Part shown: piece by piece, positions 14,469 to 24,200 of the stretch
Layout: each line of letters starts with the position of its first letter
Numbering within the stretch: the stretch's first letter is position 1
From: UBA2428 sp002343545
GTDB lineage: Bacteria; Bdellovibrionota; UBA2428
Direction of reading: 5' to 3'
DNA: 50,351 nucleotides
Assembly (NCBI GenBank): GCA_937952285.1
Contig: CALFZE010000047.1
Location: 1-50,351, forward strand
Translations under genes and position numbers: made by a program
Notes under the pieces: generated by a model
What the model was told of the DNA's origin: nothing
The model's input: only the letters and a program-made list of their open reading frames with translations
Databases searched by the model: none

Positions 14469-17012
14469 ATGATGCTTCGCTACTATTCCGCCACGGCCGC
14501 GGCCACGCTGCTTCTCATGCTTTCGGGGCGGGACATGCTGCTGGCCACGAACCTCTTCGACAACGGCCTCGGCCTACGCGAGAAGGAAACGGTCACCTGC
14601 GACGAACGCTCCCTGGGGGCGCGCACCGAGGACGGCACGTGCAACGACAAGAAGATTCCCCTCATGGGCGCCGTCGACGTTCCCCTCGGGCGTAACGTCG
14701 ACCCGAAAGAAGTCGTCAAAACGCAGAAGCATCTGCTCTCGCCGAACCCGATTCTTCTCAGCCGGACCCTCATGTCGCGCGAATCCGAGGGCTCGGAGTT
14801 CAAGGTCAAGGAGCTGCCGCTCAACCTTCTCGTGACGGCCTGGATCCAATTCCAGAACCACGATTGGTTCGACCACAGCAACACCGAGCTCGACAGAACC
14901 TCGTACATCAAAGTCCCGATTCCGGCCCCCTACCGCAAGGATTTCGCCCTCGGCGAATCCGACGTCTTCGGGAACATCCTCGAGGACCTCAAGGGCCTGG
15001 CCGGCCTCAACGAGTTCATGCTCGTTCCCAAGACGAAGGTCGTCGGGACGCGCAAAGACTCGAACGGTCAATCGTACGAGATCTTCTCGAACCGCGTGAC
15101 CCACTGGTGGGACGGCTCGCAGATCTACGGTTCGAACGTCGAACGCGCCCACGACCTGCGCACGATGAAGGGCGGCTTAATGAAGCTCGACCCGAACTCG
15201 AAACTGCTTCCGCTCGCCGAAAGCGACCAAGATCCCGTCACGAGCGCGCACGGGTACCAGACCGGGTACCTGGCGGGCGTCGAGAAAACGGGCTTCGTCG
15301 AGAACTGGTGGACGGGCATGTCGCTCCTGCACAACCTCTTCACGCGGAACCACAACGCGATCGCCTCGGACCGCGAGTTCATCCGCCAGACGAAGGAACT
15401 CCTCGCGAAGAGCGAAGCGGGCCGCGAACTCAAGGAAGGCACGCCCGAGTACGAAGCCGCGCTCGACCAGATGCTCTACGACAAAGCTCGTCTCGTGAAC
15501 TCGGCGATCATCGCCAAGATTCACAGCGTGGACTGGACCCCCGCCGCTTTCGATACGGCCGCGCTCGAGGCCGCCCTCCGCGCGAACTGGCACGGCATCC
15601 TGGAAGGCCAACTCGATAAGAACGTGAAGGGCGCCGAGTTCTGGCACGCCGTTAAGAATGCCGCGACCCAGGTCGGGTTGACCGAGCTCACCAAGAACAT
15701 CGCCCTCTTCGGCATCGTCGGCGGCAAGAAGTCGCTCGGCCCCAACAACGTGCCGTTCACGATCACCGAGGAATTCACGACGGTTTACCGTCTGCACTCG
15801 CTGCTGCCCGAGAACCTCAAGGTCTACGACACGAACGGCGGCTCCCTCGGGACGAAGCCCCTCAAGGAAACCCGTCTCACCAAATCGGCGGAGACCCTCA
15901 AGGAGCTCGGCTTCGGCGGCGCGCTCTACTCCTTCGGCCGCACCGAGCCGGGCAACCTCGTGCTGAACAACTTCCCGCACTTCCTCCAGAGCCTCGACGT
16001 CCCCGTCGTCGGTAAACTCGACATGGCGGCAATCGACATCTTGCGCGACCGCGAGCGGGGCGTCCCCCGCTACAACGCTTTCCGCCGGGCCTTGCACCTG
16101 GCCGAAATCACGTCGTTCCCGGACCTCTTCGTCTACGACTCGCGCGTGAAGCTGAACGTTTCGCCCGACGAGTGCGAAACCCTTCCGAACGATCTCACGG
16201 CGCTGGGAAGCACGGCCAACGAAAAAGGCGGCAAGGGTCGCGTGGCCCAAGGCCTCAAGTGGGTCGCCGGAGCTCTCTCCCGCCGGGGTTACGATCGGAA
16301 GATCACCCAAAACTCCGAAATGGGCGAGTACACGCTCAAGCACTGCCGCATCCAGAAGATGTACGGTCGCTTCATCCGTTGGCGCGACCTGACGACAAGC
16401 GGCGCGACCGCCGCGCAAGGCGCGGACGAAATCGAAACGCTGGCGAAGCAAGTCAAGGCCGACCTCGCCGAACGCGAGGCCGCCGTCGCCAAGTGCGCGG
16501 AGTGCGCCGAGGCCGTCAAGCATTTGCGCACGGCCTACAACGACCCCAAGCTCGGGCTCGACGAACTCCAGCTCCCTTACCAGAAGGCCCTCGGTCTGAG
16601 CGATAACGTCGAGGCCCTCGATATGCTCGTCGGCACGCACGCCGAAACGGCCCGCCCGCCGGCGCAAGGCCACCGCATCGGCTACGGCCTGGGCGAGACC
16701 CAGTTCCAGCTCTTCATCCTGATGGCCTCGCGCCGTCTCTTCGCGGACCGCTTCTTCAACGAAGACTACAAGCCGGACGTCTACACCCAGCGCGGCCTCG
16801 ATATCGTCGCGTCGGCCAACATGAAGGGCGTGCTGGCCTGCAACGCCAAGCGCGAGTTCCCGCGTATCCGCGAGGCCCTCAAGTGCATTCGCAGCGGCTT
16901 CCATCCCTTCAACGACCTGAGCGGCACGCCGGATTGCAGCAAGACGAAGCCGGAGTACGAACGCCGCGAGCAGCAGTTGATGGATCGCTACACCGAAATG
17001 TGCGGCTCTTAA
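14469..17012 (+). CDS. Fatty-acid alpha-dioxygenase / cyclooxygenase-like haem peroxidase
   Basis: 847 residues, animal-haem-peroxidase superfamily, closest by motifs to plant-type alpha-dioxygenases, which add O2 to the alpha carbon of fatty acids. Seen in order: possible signal peptide (1-26), distal His131 in WIQFQNHDWFDH, WWDGSQIYG, LLHNLFTRNHNAIA, IHSVDW, catalytic-type Tyr440 and proximal His443 in EEFTTVYRLHSLLP, RDRERGVPRYN, and C-terminal FILMASRRLFADRFF. Longer than the ~640-residue plant enzymes: an extra Cys-containing, charged segment of roughly 100 residues lies at about 565-700, plus a short Cys-containing tail. The Tyr/His pair shows oxygenase rather than simple peroxidase chemistry is plausible. 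The next gene starts 4 bp downstream. Confidence 0.88.
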   Translation: MMLRYYSATAAATLLLMLSGRDMLLATNLFDNGLGLREKETVTCDERSLGARTEDGTCNDKKIPLMGAVDVPLGRNVDPKEVVKTQKHLLSPNPILLSRTLMSRESEGSEFKVKELPLNLLVTAWIQFQNHDWFDHSNTELDRTSYIKVPIPAPYRKDFALGESDVFGNILEDLKGLAGLNEFMLVPKTKVVGTRKDSNGQSYEIFSNRVTHWWDGSQIYGSNVERAHDLRTMKGGLMKLDPNSKLLPLAESDQDPVTSAHGYQTGYLAGVEKTGFVENWWTGMSLLHNLFTRNHNAIASDREFIRQTKELLAKSEAGRELKEGTPEYEAALDQMLYDKARLVNSAIIAKIHSVDWTPAAFDTAALEAALRANWHGILEGQLDKNVKGAEFWHAVKNAATQVGLTELTKNIALFGIVGGKKSLGPNNVPFTITEEFTTVYRLHSLLPENLKVYDTNGGSLGTKPLKETRLTKSAETLKELGFGGALYSFGRTEPGNLVLNNFPHFLQSLDVPVVGKLDMAAIDILRDRERGVPRYNAFRRALHLAEITSFPDLFVYDSRVKLNVSPDECETLPNDLTALGSTANEKGGKGRVAQGLKWVAGALSRRGYDRKITQNSEMGEYTLKHCRIQKMYGRFIRWRDLTTSGATAAQGADEIETLAKQVKADLAEREAAVAKCAECAEAVKHLRTAYNDPKLGLDELQLPYQKALGLSDNVEALDMLVGTHAETARPPAQGHRIGYGLGETQFQLFILMASRRLFADRFFNEDYKPDVYTQRGLDIVASANMKGVLACNAKREFPRIREALKCIRSGFHPFNDLSGTPDCSKTKPEYERREQQLMDRYTEMCGS

Positions 17013-17016
17013 GCCC

Positions 17017-18648
17017 GTGAAAAACGCGCGCCGCATCTGCGTTTCGCTCCTCTCGCTGGGGATGCTCGGGTGCCAGTCGACGCCGCCGCCCGGCGAAGTT
17101 CGTGAACCGACGGCGGCTTCCGCGGTCGGCCGCGAAAACACGCTTTGGGCGGTGACCCCGGACGAGAGCGCGCGGGCGGCTTGCCTCGCGGGCCCCCTGG
17201 ATCGCGAACGCATGATCGCCTGGGTCGATGCCCAGGTCGCGGCCTACGGCTGGAAGGACGTGCGCGTCGATCGCGAAGTCCACGGCATTCGCTTCAAGGA
17301 CGAGAATCCGCTTTGGCTCTTCTTCTTCGAAGTCCTGACGACCCGCGAACCTCAATACCTCCGATCGGTCGTCACCCTACCGCAAAAAACTTTCACGTCT
17401 TCCTGCGAACGCGTCGTCTGCGCGCTCGACGAGATCTTTGGTCCCGCGGCCGGCGTGCCGTCGCTCTACCTGCTCGCGCGTTTCGGCATCAACACCTCGC
17501 ACCTCGCGCAGCACGACGTTCGGCTCAAGGCCTTCAAGCCCGACGAGCTCGGAAGAATGGCGCAGGCCTACGGGTCGCTCCCCCCGCATCTCTACCCGCC
17601 CAAGCCGCGTCCCTTCGGGATCCGCCGCATGTCGGGCAACGGCCCCGGCGTCATGGCCAATCCGGACGCGATCTACGACAACTGGAACGGCAAGCCCGCT
17701 TGGGTGCAGCAGAACATCGTCTTGCACGAATTCGCGCACACCCTGGCCGAGGGCTTCGACCTGAGCCCGACCTGGATCAACGCGGCCTCTTGGCGCTTTG
17801 ATGCCTCGGCCGGTTATCCCGCCGACGACGAGAGAGGCTATCGACTCGTCCGACCGGAGACGGCCATTTCGCTCTACGGTGCCAAAAACCCCTTCGAAGA
17901 TATGGCGGAGTCTTTCCTGGCGTACCGCTTCGTGCCCGCGCGCTTGCTCGCCTTCGCGCCGCAGAAATACGAGTTCCTGAAACGCTACGTCTTCGACGGC
18001 ATGGAGCTGCGCGGAGAAGCGGACTGTCGTCGCCCTCCGGTTTTGAACTCGCGGGCGGACGCGGCGAATCGCGGCGACCCCATGGAACTCGGCTTCGGCC
18101 AAGGCTCGCTCGCCGTGTCGGGCGCGGCGTGCTCGACGGAGGCCTCGCAAGTCTTGGCCGACATCGGGGCGACGCCGGCCTGGCTCCGCTTCCGCCTCGC
18201 GCGGCTCCAAGCGTGCCACGCTCGCGCCTTGCTGCGCGCGCAACTCTTCGCGCGCTCCGGGCAAGCGGACTTCTTCGAAAAAATTCCGCTCTACAACCGC
18301 AGCACCAAGAACTGGATGTGGTCCGGCCAACTTTCCGCCCCCTTCGCGGGAGGCTTCGTGCGGGCGATGGCCGAAAGCATCCAAGCCGTGGGCTCGGAGC
18401 TCCGTATGGACGCCTATTCAAAGAAGCGCTGCGAACCGAGCGCGTTTGCCTACGGCAAGTTTGATCGCGTGGGCGGTTGGCTGCTCGGCGGCAAGGATCA
18501 CCGGGATCGCACGATCGTCGAGACCCAGCGAAGCGCGATCTCCGCGTGGCTCCCCAAGATCTGCGGACACTTCTTCGACGGCAGCGGCGCCTACCAAGAA
18601 CGCTCGCTTAGCGACACCGAAGCCTTCGTGAAGAGCCTGCTGCTCTAG
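17017..18648 (+). CDS. Zinc-metalloprotease-like lipoprotein
   Basis: 543 residues from a GTG 4 bp after the alpha-dioxygenase stop, so translation is probably coupled. Residues 1-19 are a lipoprotein signal ending in lipobox MLGC (Cys19). A gluzincin-like site is seen: HEFAH at 237-241 and a downstream Glu298 in NPFEDMAESF, the usual spacing and context of a third zinc ligand. The C-terminal 200 residues hold several Cys and no recognised domain. Predicted envelope-anchored peptidase or a structural zincin. The tight pairing with a lipid oxygenase is unusual and suggests a joint envelope role. Confidence 0.8.
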   Translation: MKNARRICVSLLSLGMLGCQSTPPPGEVREPTAASAVGRENTLWAVTPDESARAACLAGPLDRERMIAWVDAQVAAYGWKDVRVDREVHGIRFKDENPLWLFFFEVLTTREPQYLRSVVTLPQKTFTSSCERVVCALDEIFGPAAGVPSLYLLARFGINTSHLAQHDVRLKAFKPDELGRMAQAYGSLPPHLYPPKPRPFGIRRMSGNGPGVMANPDAIYDNWNGKPAWVQQNIVLHEFAHTLAEGFDLSPTWINAASWRFDASAGYPADDERGYRLVRPETAISLYGAKNPFEDMAESFLAYRFVPARLLAFAPQKYEFLKRYVFDGMELRGEADCRRPPVLNSRADAANRGDPMELGFGQGSLAVSGAACSTEASQVLADIGATPAWLRFRLARLQACHARALLRAQLFARSGQADFFEKIPLYNRSTKNWMWSGQLSAPFAGGFVRAMAESIQAVGSELRMDAYSKKRCEPSAFAYGKFDRVGGWLLGGKDHRDRTIVETQRSAISAWLPKICGHFFDGSGAYQERSLSDTEAFVKSLLL

Positions 18649-18688
18649 GCCCCCACACGAAGCTCGACGGCTTGCCGACCTCGACGAA

Positions 18689-19432
18689 TCACCGAATGTT
18701 CTTGGAGTAACCCAAGCTCGGATAGGCCTCGAGGCAGCCGTTCAGCTCCTCGATGGCGTTCACGTGGTCCTGCGTGCCGGATTTGTCGCAGTAGCGCGGC
18801 TCCTTGGCGTTCGGCGAGATGGGATCCGGCGGGAACAACGGACCGCCCGTGAGGTAGGCTTTGATCTTGGCTTTGCATTCCGCGAAGGCGTCTCCGGCGG
18901 GCTCGCACCCTTGCTTATCCATCGTCCAGACTTTCTCCTCCGAGAAACCGCCGGCTGTCTTGCTCACGACGGCGATGCGATCGAAACGGGCGCGGATGTC
19001 GATGACCTTGCCGACGCCGCGTCCGTAGAACTTCTCGACCTTCGCGAGACGGGGACGCGAGATGCAGAGGGCGAGCATCGGAGAGTTCGCGTAACAGGTC
19101 ATCGATTCGTCCGACCGGCATCCGTTCAGGACGTACCGGCTTTCCGGCATTCCCCCGTCGCAGCTCGGCTTGCCGTCGACGCAGCGGCAGCTCCAAGTTT
19201 TCGCCACGGGGCCCGTGATCGGATTCACGCCGGCCCTCGTGATGGCGCGGTCCAGGATCGTCGTGGCCGAGCAGTCGTCGACCCCCTGCCCCAGACTCTC
19301 CGACGTGAGGCCGCTGAAGGCCGCGTCGCCGCCGCCGTTGCCGATCTCCTGGTCCTTGGGCGGACGCGGCGCCGCCTGCGCGACGAAAAGCGGCAGCGCC
19401 GCGAGAAGCGCGAACACGAAGGAACGTTTCAT
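18689..19432 (-). CDS. Secreted Cys-rich hypothetical protein
   Basis: 247 residues with a clear signal peptide (MKRSFVFALLAALPLFVAQA). The mature part carries about ten Cys, in patterns such as CRCVDGKPSC and CEPAGDAFAEC, suggesting a disulphide-rich periplasmic or surface protein. No known domain recognised. Its ATG overlaps the stop of the upstream TIGR02147 regulator by 4 nt (ATGA at 19429-19432), so the two are translationally coupled. Confidence 0.75.
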   Translation of the reverse strand: MKRSFVFALLAALPLFVAQAAPRPPKDQEIGNGGGDAAFSGLTSESLGQGVDDCSATTILDRAITRAGVNPITGPVAKTWSCRCVDGKPSCDGGMPESRYVLNGCRSDESMTCYANSPMLALCISRPRLAKVEKFYGRGVGKVIDIRARFDRIAVVSKTAGGFSEEKVWTMDKQGCEPAGDAFAECKAKIKAYLTGGPLFPPDPISPNAKEPRYCDKSGTQDHVNAIEELNGCLEAYPSLGYSKNIR

Positions 19433-20256
19433 GGGGACTCCTTATCGATGGGATAGAGTTGGATGGCCAAGTTATAGACCCGGCCTTTGTCCCCCCTCGC
19501 CTCCGCGAGACGAGAGGAAAACTGACGACGAAACTCTCGGATGAGGGCGCGGGCGGACTCCATCTGCGAAGCCCGCAGCGTCAGCATGACGCTCGAGAAG
19601 TCGCGCTTCGCGATGTCGTCCTCCTCGAGGGAACGCAGAGCCTTCCGCAAAAGCTGGCGGTGCGAGCTCCGGATCGCCGCCGACGGCACGCCGTCGGGGC
19701 TCGCGTGGGACTCCTCGACGGCGACGTGGCCGCGCGCGACATCGGGGCGGACGAGCCCCAGACGCACGAGACGCGCGAGCACGCCCTTCGCCTCGCTCGG
19801 GGTCAGGCCCAGGCGTTTGGCGACGTTCGGCGGCGTGACGCGAAAGTCCCCCTGCCGCATGAGCTCGAGCAGGGCGAAGTGCGACCAATCCGCGACGAGC
19901 CGGAAGATATCGGGCGCCAACGCGCGTTTCGCCGGCAGGGCGCCGCCGCTCGCGGCGCGCAAACGCGACTTCGCCAGCTCGCGGACGGTCGCGTTTCGCC
20001 CATCCTCGGCCTCGACGAGATCGCAGAAGCGCGACGCTTCGTCGTCGGACAACTCCAGACGCCGCGCGATCTTGGCCGCCGAGACCCGCGAAAGCCCCTG
20101 CTTCGCGTTCAGGACGGCGCTCAGGCGCGTCGGTGCGAGTTCGAGGTCGCGGGCGAAGGCGCTCAGCGTATAGCGCGGGTTACGGCGAATCCGACGCTCC
20201 AGGGCGCGACGCAGAAAGGTGCGGTAGCCTTCATCGAGGGACGACGTCTTCGCCAT
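19429..20256 (-). CDS. TIGR02147 family transcriptional regulator 1
   Basis: 275 residues. N-terminus: YRTFLRRALERRIRRNPRYTLSAFARDLELAPTRLS-type helix-turn-helix with SAVLNAKQGLSRVSAAKIA, the family's signature start. The middle has DWSHFALLELM and a winged-helix-like segment (VAKRLGLTPSEAKGVLARLVRLGLV), and the C-terminus (RDFSSVMLTLRASQMESAR, then YNLAIQLYPI) is the DUF4423-like part. Known mainly from Bdellovibrio and Fibrobacter relatives; biochemical role largely unknown, presumed DNA-binding. Coupled to the secreted Cys-rich gene. A second copy lies at 25884-26705. Confidence 0.88.
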   Translation of the reverse strand: MAKTSSLDEGYRTFLRRALERRIRRNPRYTLSAFARDLELAPTRLSAVLNAKQGLSRVSAAKIARRLELSDDEASRFCDLVEAEDGRNATVRELAKSRLRAASGGALPAKRALAPDIFRLVADWSHFALLELMRQGDFRVTPPNVAKRLGLTPSEAKGVLARLVRLGLVRPDVARGHVAVEESHASPDGVPSAAIRSSHRQLLRKALRSLEEDDIAKRDFSSVMLTLRASQMESARALIREFRRQFSSRLAEARGDKGRVYNLAIQLYPIDKESP

Positions 20257-20339
20257 ACCCCTTGATTATCGGAGCATTCGCGCGCGCCGGGAGGCGTCGC
20301 CCGAAATTTTCTAAGATGTGGGTGGATGCGAGTCTGGCC

Positions 20340-21140
20340 CTAGTGCAAGCTCGAGCCCGTCCGGAAATCCGCGAACTCGACGAGCGGATCCCGCGAAGCC
20401 GACTCCACGCGAAAATCCGTACGCAGTCCGATCTGGCGGATCATGAAGTCGATATCGGGGTAGAGCAATCCTTCGGAAGGCTGGTAGCGTCCGTCGATCT
20501 CGTTGGCGTGGTAGGCGTGCACGACGGGCGCCTCGCCCCCCTCCGCGCGCGCGAGCCAAGCCACGAGCTCGCGCACGGGGTTCACGTGGAAGGCGCCGAT
20601 GAGCAGCAGCGGACGGCGGCCCTCGCGCCACATCCGGTAAAGTCCCCACGCCAGGTACTCGTTGCGCGCGTGGAAGAAGGTCGCGTCCGTGCGTCCTTGG
20701 CCGTAGTCGCGGCGCTCGCCGCAGACGATCTCGATTCCGCTCGCGCGGGCCGCGCGCAAAAGCGCGTAGTAGTTGGGGCCGTAGGCGATCTCCCATTTCT
20801 TGGCGAAGGCCTCGGGGACGCGGTGCCCGCGGGCGATGGACCGGAAGGTCGCGCAATCCTCGCTCCCGCGGGCTTCTTCGATAACGAGATCGGTGACCCC
20901 GTGCGCCCGCAGCGCGGGCAGCTGCGCCTCGAGCGAAGCGGGAAGGATCGAGGTCATGACGTGCGCGAAACCGAGCAGGAAGATCCCCGGGCCCGGTTCC
21001 ACCTTGGCGTAGTCGGGCGCCCGGTGGCGGGAGGGATCGAGCGGAAAGTAGAGCTTGTTGCCGAAGAAATCCGCGGCCGGGTCGGCGCGCGAAACGAAGA
21101 TTCCCAAAGACGCCGAGAGGAGCAGGCTCACGCGAAGCAT
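20340..21140 (-). CDS. Secreted TraB/ChaN-like hypothetical protein
   Basis: 266 residues from ATG 21140, chosen because it starts a signal peptide (MLRVSLLLSASLGIFVSRA); the frame runs upstream into the neighbouring terminator but that part looks non-coding. Motifs FLLGFAHVMTS, DLVIEEARGSEDC, VCGERRDYG and LLLIGAFHVNPVREL resemble the paired G-x-x-H and Glu motifs of TraB/TIKI or ChaN-type metal-binding folds, seen in proteases and haem proteins. The assignment is tentative. Upstream of the TIGR02147 gene by 84 bp on the same strand, so it may belong to that unit. Confidence 0.6.
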   Translation of the reverse strand: MLRVSLLLSASLGIFVSRADPAADFFGNKLYFPLDPSRHRAPDYAKVEPGPGIFLLGFAHVMTSILPASLEAQLPALRAHGVTDLVIEEARGSEDCATFRSIARGHRVPEAFAKKWEIAYGPNYYALLRAARASGIEIVCGERRDYGQGRTDATFFHARNEYLAWGLYRMWREGRRPLLLIGAFHVNPVRELVAWLARAEGGEAPVVHAYHANEIDGRYQPSEGLLYPDIDFMIRQIGLRTDFRVESASRDPLVEFADFRTGSSLH

Positions 21141-21217
21141 CGGCCCCGAATCTAGCGATCGGGGGAACGGCGACCAAGCGCAAAGAGGGGCCCGTACGTC
21201 CAAAGCTTCGACACCCC

Positions 21218-21257
21218 AAAAAGAAAAGGCGCCGCGGTCTCGCGACCACGACGCCTT
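21218..21257 (-). terminator. Rho-independent terminator for the 1147-residue protein gene
   Basis: On the minus strand a 14-bp stem with two C-A mismatches (plus-strand arms 21226-21239 and 21244-21257, loop TCGC) is followed by TTTTCTTTTT. It lies 34 bp after the stop of the gene at 21291-24734. Confidence 0.85.
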
Positions 21258-21290
21258 CCCCATCGAAAAACCCCGCGAGGGGCGAAGAAC

Positions 21291-24200
21291 CTAGAGTCCG
21301 TTGAAGGGCTGGATCTCGACCGTTTGTTCGACCGAGAGCTTGCCGTCGTACATGATCTTGACCTTGAGCGGGAGTTTACGGCCGTTCTTGCCGAGCTCGC
21401 GATCGGTGAGCTTGTAGCGGAGCTCGACCGTCGTCGAGGCGCCGGCGCCCAGGGCCGAGGTCGTCACTTGGCCGGCTTCGATCACGACGCCGTTGAGCTT
21501 GGGCAGCTCGAGGCTCACGTTGAAACCCTTCGTCGAGGCGAAGGAGCGCGGGTTCTTGACCTGCACCTTCACGACGTGGGCCTTCGGCGCGAAGATCCCT
21601 TGGTTGATCCACGGCTTCATGTTCAGCTCGAGCTGCATGCCGGCGAAGATATGGAGCTTGGTCTGGACCGTGACGATCTTCTCCTGCTTGGATCCGTCCG
21701 GCATCGTCGCGATGACCTTCAGCTTGACGGATTCCGCGCCGGTCGTCGTGTTGATCCGGCCGAGCGCGACGCGCTTGACCCTCGAGAGGGTCTCGCCCGG
21801 CAGCGCCATGAGAGAGATGACGCCCGTCTCGACCGAGACGTTGTCCGTCGCCGGCACGACCTGGATCTTGACCTTGCCCTTGGCGGCGGCGACGCCGCCG
21901 AAGTTCGCGAGGTCGACCTGCACGCTGAAGGCGTCGCCGGCCGACAGCGACCCGGAACCCGAGGTCTTCACGACCGCGGCGTTGAGCAGCTGGAGCACGG
22001 CGTTCGCGTCGAAGTGCGCGTTCTCGTCGGCGAGGCCCTTGGCGCTCGCTTCCGAGCGGGCCGAGGGCAGGCGCTCGGCGTAACCGGTCTTCTTGCCGGT
22101 CGCGTAGCCTTCGGCTTTCGCGTCGGCGGCGCCGCGCAGATCCGCAGTGGCGTAAGCCGCCGCGTAGGCCGCGTCGTAGTTCGCCTGGTAGAGATCCATC
22201 TTATGCTGCTCGAAGGCCTCGGCCTTCGAGTCGCGGTAAGCGATCGCGCGCGCGTCGCGGTGGGCGACGGAGTAGGACGACGCGTAGGTCTCGTCGTAGG
22301 CCTTCGAGAAGGCCTCTTGGCACGCCTTCACGAAGTCCACGTAGCCCAGGTTGCAATCCGCGCGACCGACATCGACGCCGAAGGCCGCCATGAGGCCGCC
22401 CGGGATGGGCCGCAGCTCGCCGCCCGAAAGCGTCGAGAACTCGTTGCCCAGCGTGCGGGCGTTCATCATCGTGGAGCGAGCGTCGAGGTTCAGCGCGAGC
22501 GTCGAGGTGCCCTTGGCGTCGAACTCGACGACGCGGGTCGGGACGTTCGCAAAGATTTCCTTGCGGCGGGCGGCGCGGGCGGCCGGGTAGTCTTCGCGCA
22601 GCGCCTGCGCTTCGGCGTCGCGCATACCCTGCGCGTAACCTTCCACGCGGCCGGCTTCGAAGTTCGCCGGCAGGTTGCGCCCGTGCGCGTAGCCGTCGAT
22701 GTCGCCCTTGGCGCGACCGTCGGTGACGCCCTGGGCTTGACCCCAGGCGCGGCCTTCCGCGGTTCCGTCGCGCGTGCCTTCGGCCGTGCCCTGGGCGCGA
22801 CCGGCGGCGGTACCCGCCGGAGTGCCTTCGGCCTGGCCGATCGGCAAGCCCTGACCGCGCCCCTTGGCGACGGCCGCCGCGAGGCGGTTGTCGTAGGTCT
22901 GGCGGATCTCGCGGTACTTCGCGAGGCTCGCCGCCGTGGTCGCTTCGGCCGCGCGGGCGCGGGCTTCCTTGGCGTCGTAGTCCGCGATCGCGTTATCCCG
23001 GTTCGTGACCAGGCCGGGCAGCGCCGCGACGAGCTTCGAGTACTCCGAGTCGAGACGCGGGTTTTCCTGGGCGATATCGGAGAGCCGGCCGTCGATGTAC
23101 TCGAGGCGATCGAGGCGGGCGTTGAGGCGGTTGATCGTGTCCACGCGACGGCTGTCGGTCTCGCGGTAGCGCCATTCGATCGCGCTCACGTCCTGGTCGA
23201 TGCGGTTGAGGTCACCGCGACGGCGGTCGAGCTCGACGCTCGCCGTCGTCAGTTCGGAGTTCATGCGACGCACGAGCGATTGGGCCTCGTCGAGTCGACG
23301 GAGTTCCGCGCGGATTTCGTCGTCGGTCCCGCGCACGCGGTTCTCGAGCGTCGAGATTTCGGAAGCGAGGTTGCCGCGCTGGGACTGCACCTCGGAGAGA
23401 CGACGCTCCTTGGCCGCGAGTTCGCTCTCGAGCTGGGTCACGCTCGCGAGCAAGGTGTCGACGCGGGCCTGCGCCGCGCGGAAGCGCTGCTCGAGGGGAG
23501 CGACGCGGGCCTCGAGGCTCGCCACGCTCGCCTGGGCGGAGTCGACGTCCCCCTTCGTGCCTTCGAAGCGTTGGCGCGCGGAATGCAGCTGCGCGACGGC
23601 GGGATCGAGGCGGGCGTCCACGGCCTGACGACGGTCGCGGAGCACGCCGATCTCGCGCTTGGCGTTGTCGAATTCGGACGAAGCCGCGCTCAGGCGTTGC
23701 TGCTGGTTCGAAAGCTGCTGCTGCGCGCGCGCGAGCTTGCGATCGCGCTCCGGGCTCGCTTCTTCGCCTTCGAGGCGGGCGATCTCGGCCTGGGTCTCGG
23801 CGACTTCGCCGGTCAAGCGCTCGACTTGCTTTTCGGCGCGGTCGCGCTGGGCCTGGGCCTGGTCGATCTGGGCGGCGAGCTGCTGCTTCTCGCCGCGCAG
23901 GCGTTCGACTTCCGGCTCGAGGCGCTCGACCTCGGCCTTCGCCTGTTGGTTGGCCTGGCGGGCGGCGCGAAGCTTCTCCCGCTCGGCGCGGAGCTGGGGC
24001 TCGAGGGCGTCGAGCTCGGCCTTGGCCGAACGCTGCTGCTCGCGGGCGTCGCGCAGGTTGCCGCGCTCGCGCTCCGCCTGGCCGCGCAGTTGCTGGACCT
24101 GGTTGGGCAGCGAAGCGAGCTCCTGGTCGAGGCGCGCGACTTCGTCGCGTGCGCTCGCGAGGCGTTTCTGGATCTGGGCGAGGTCGTCGCGCAGACGGGC

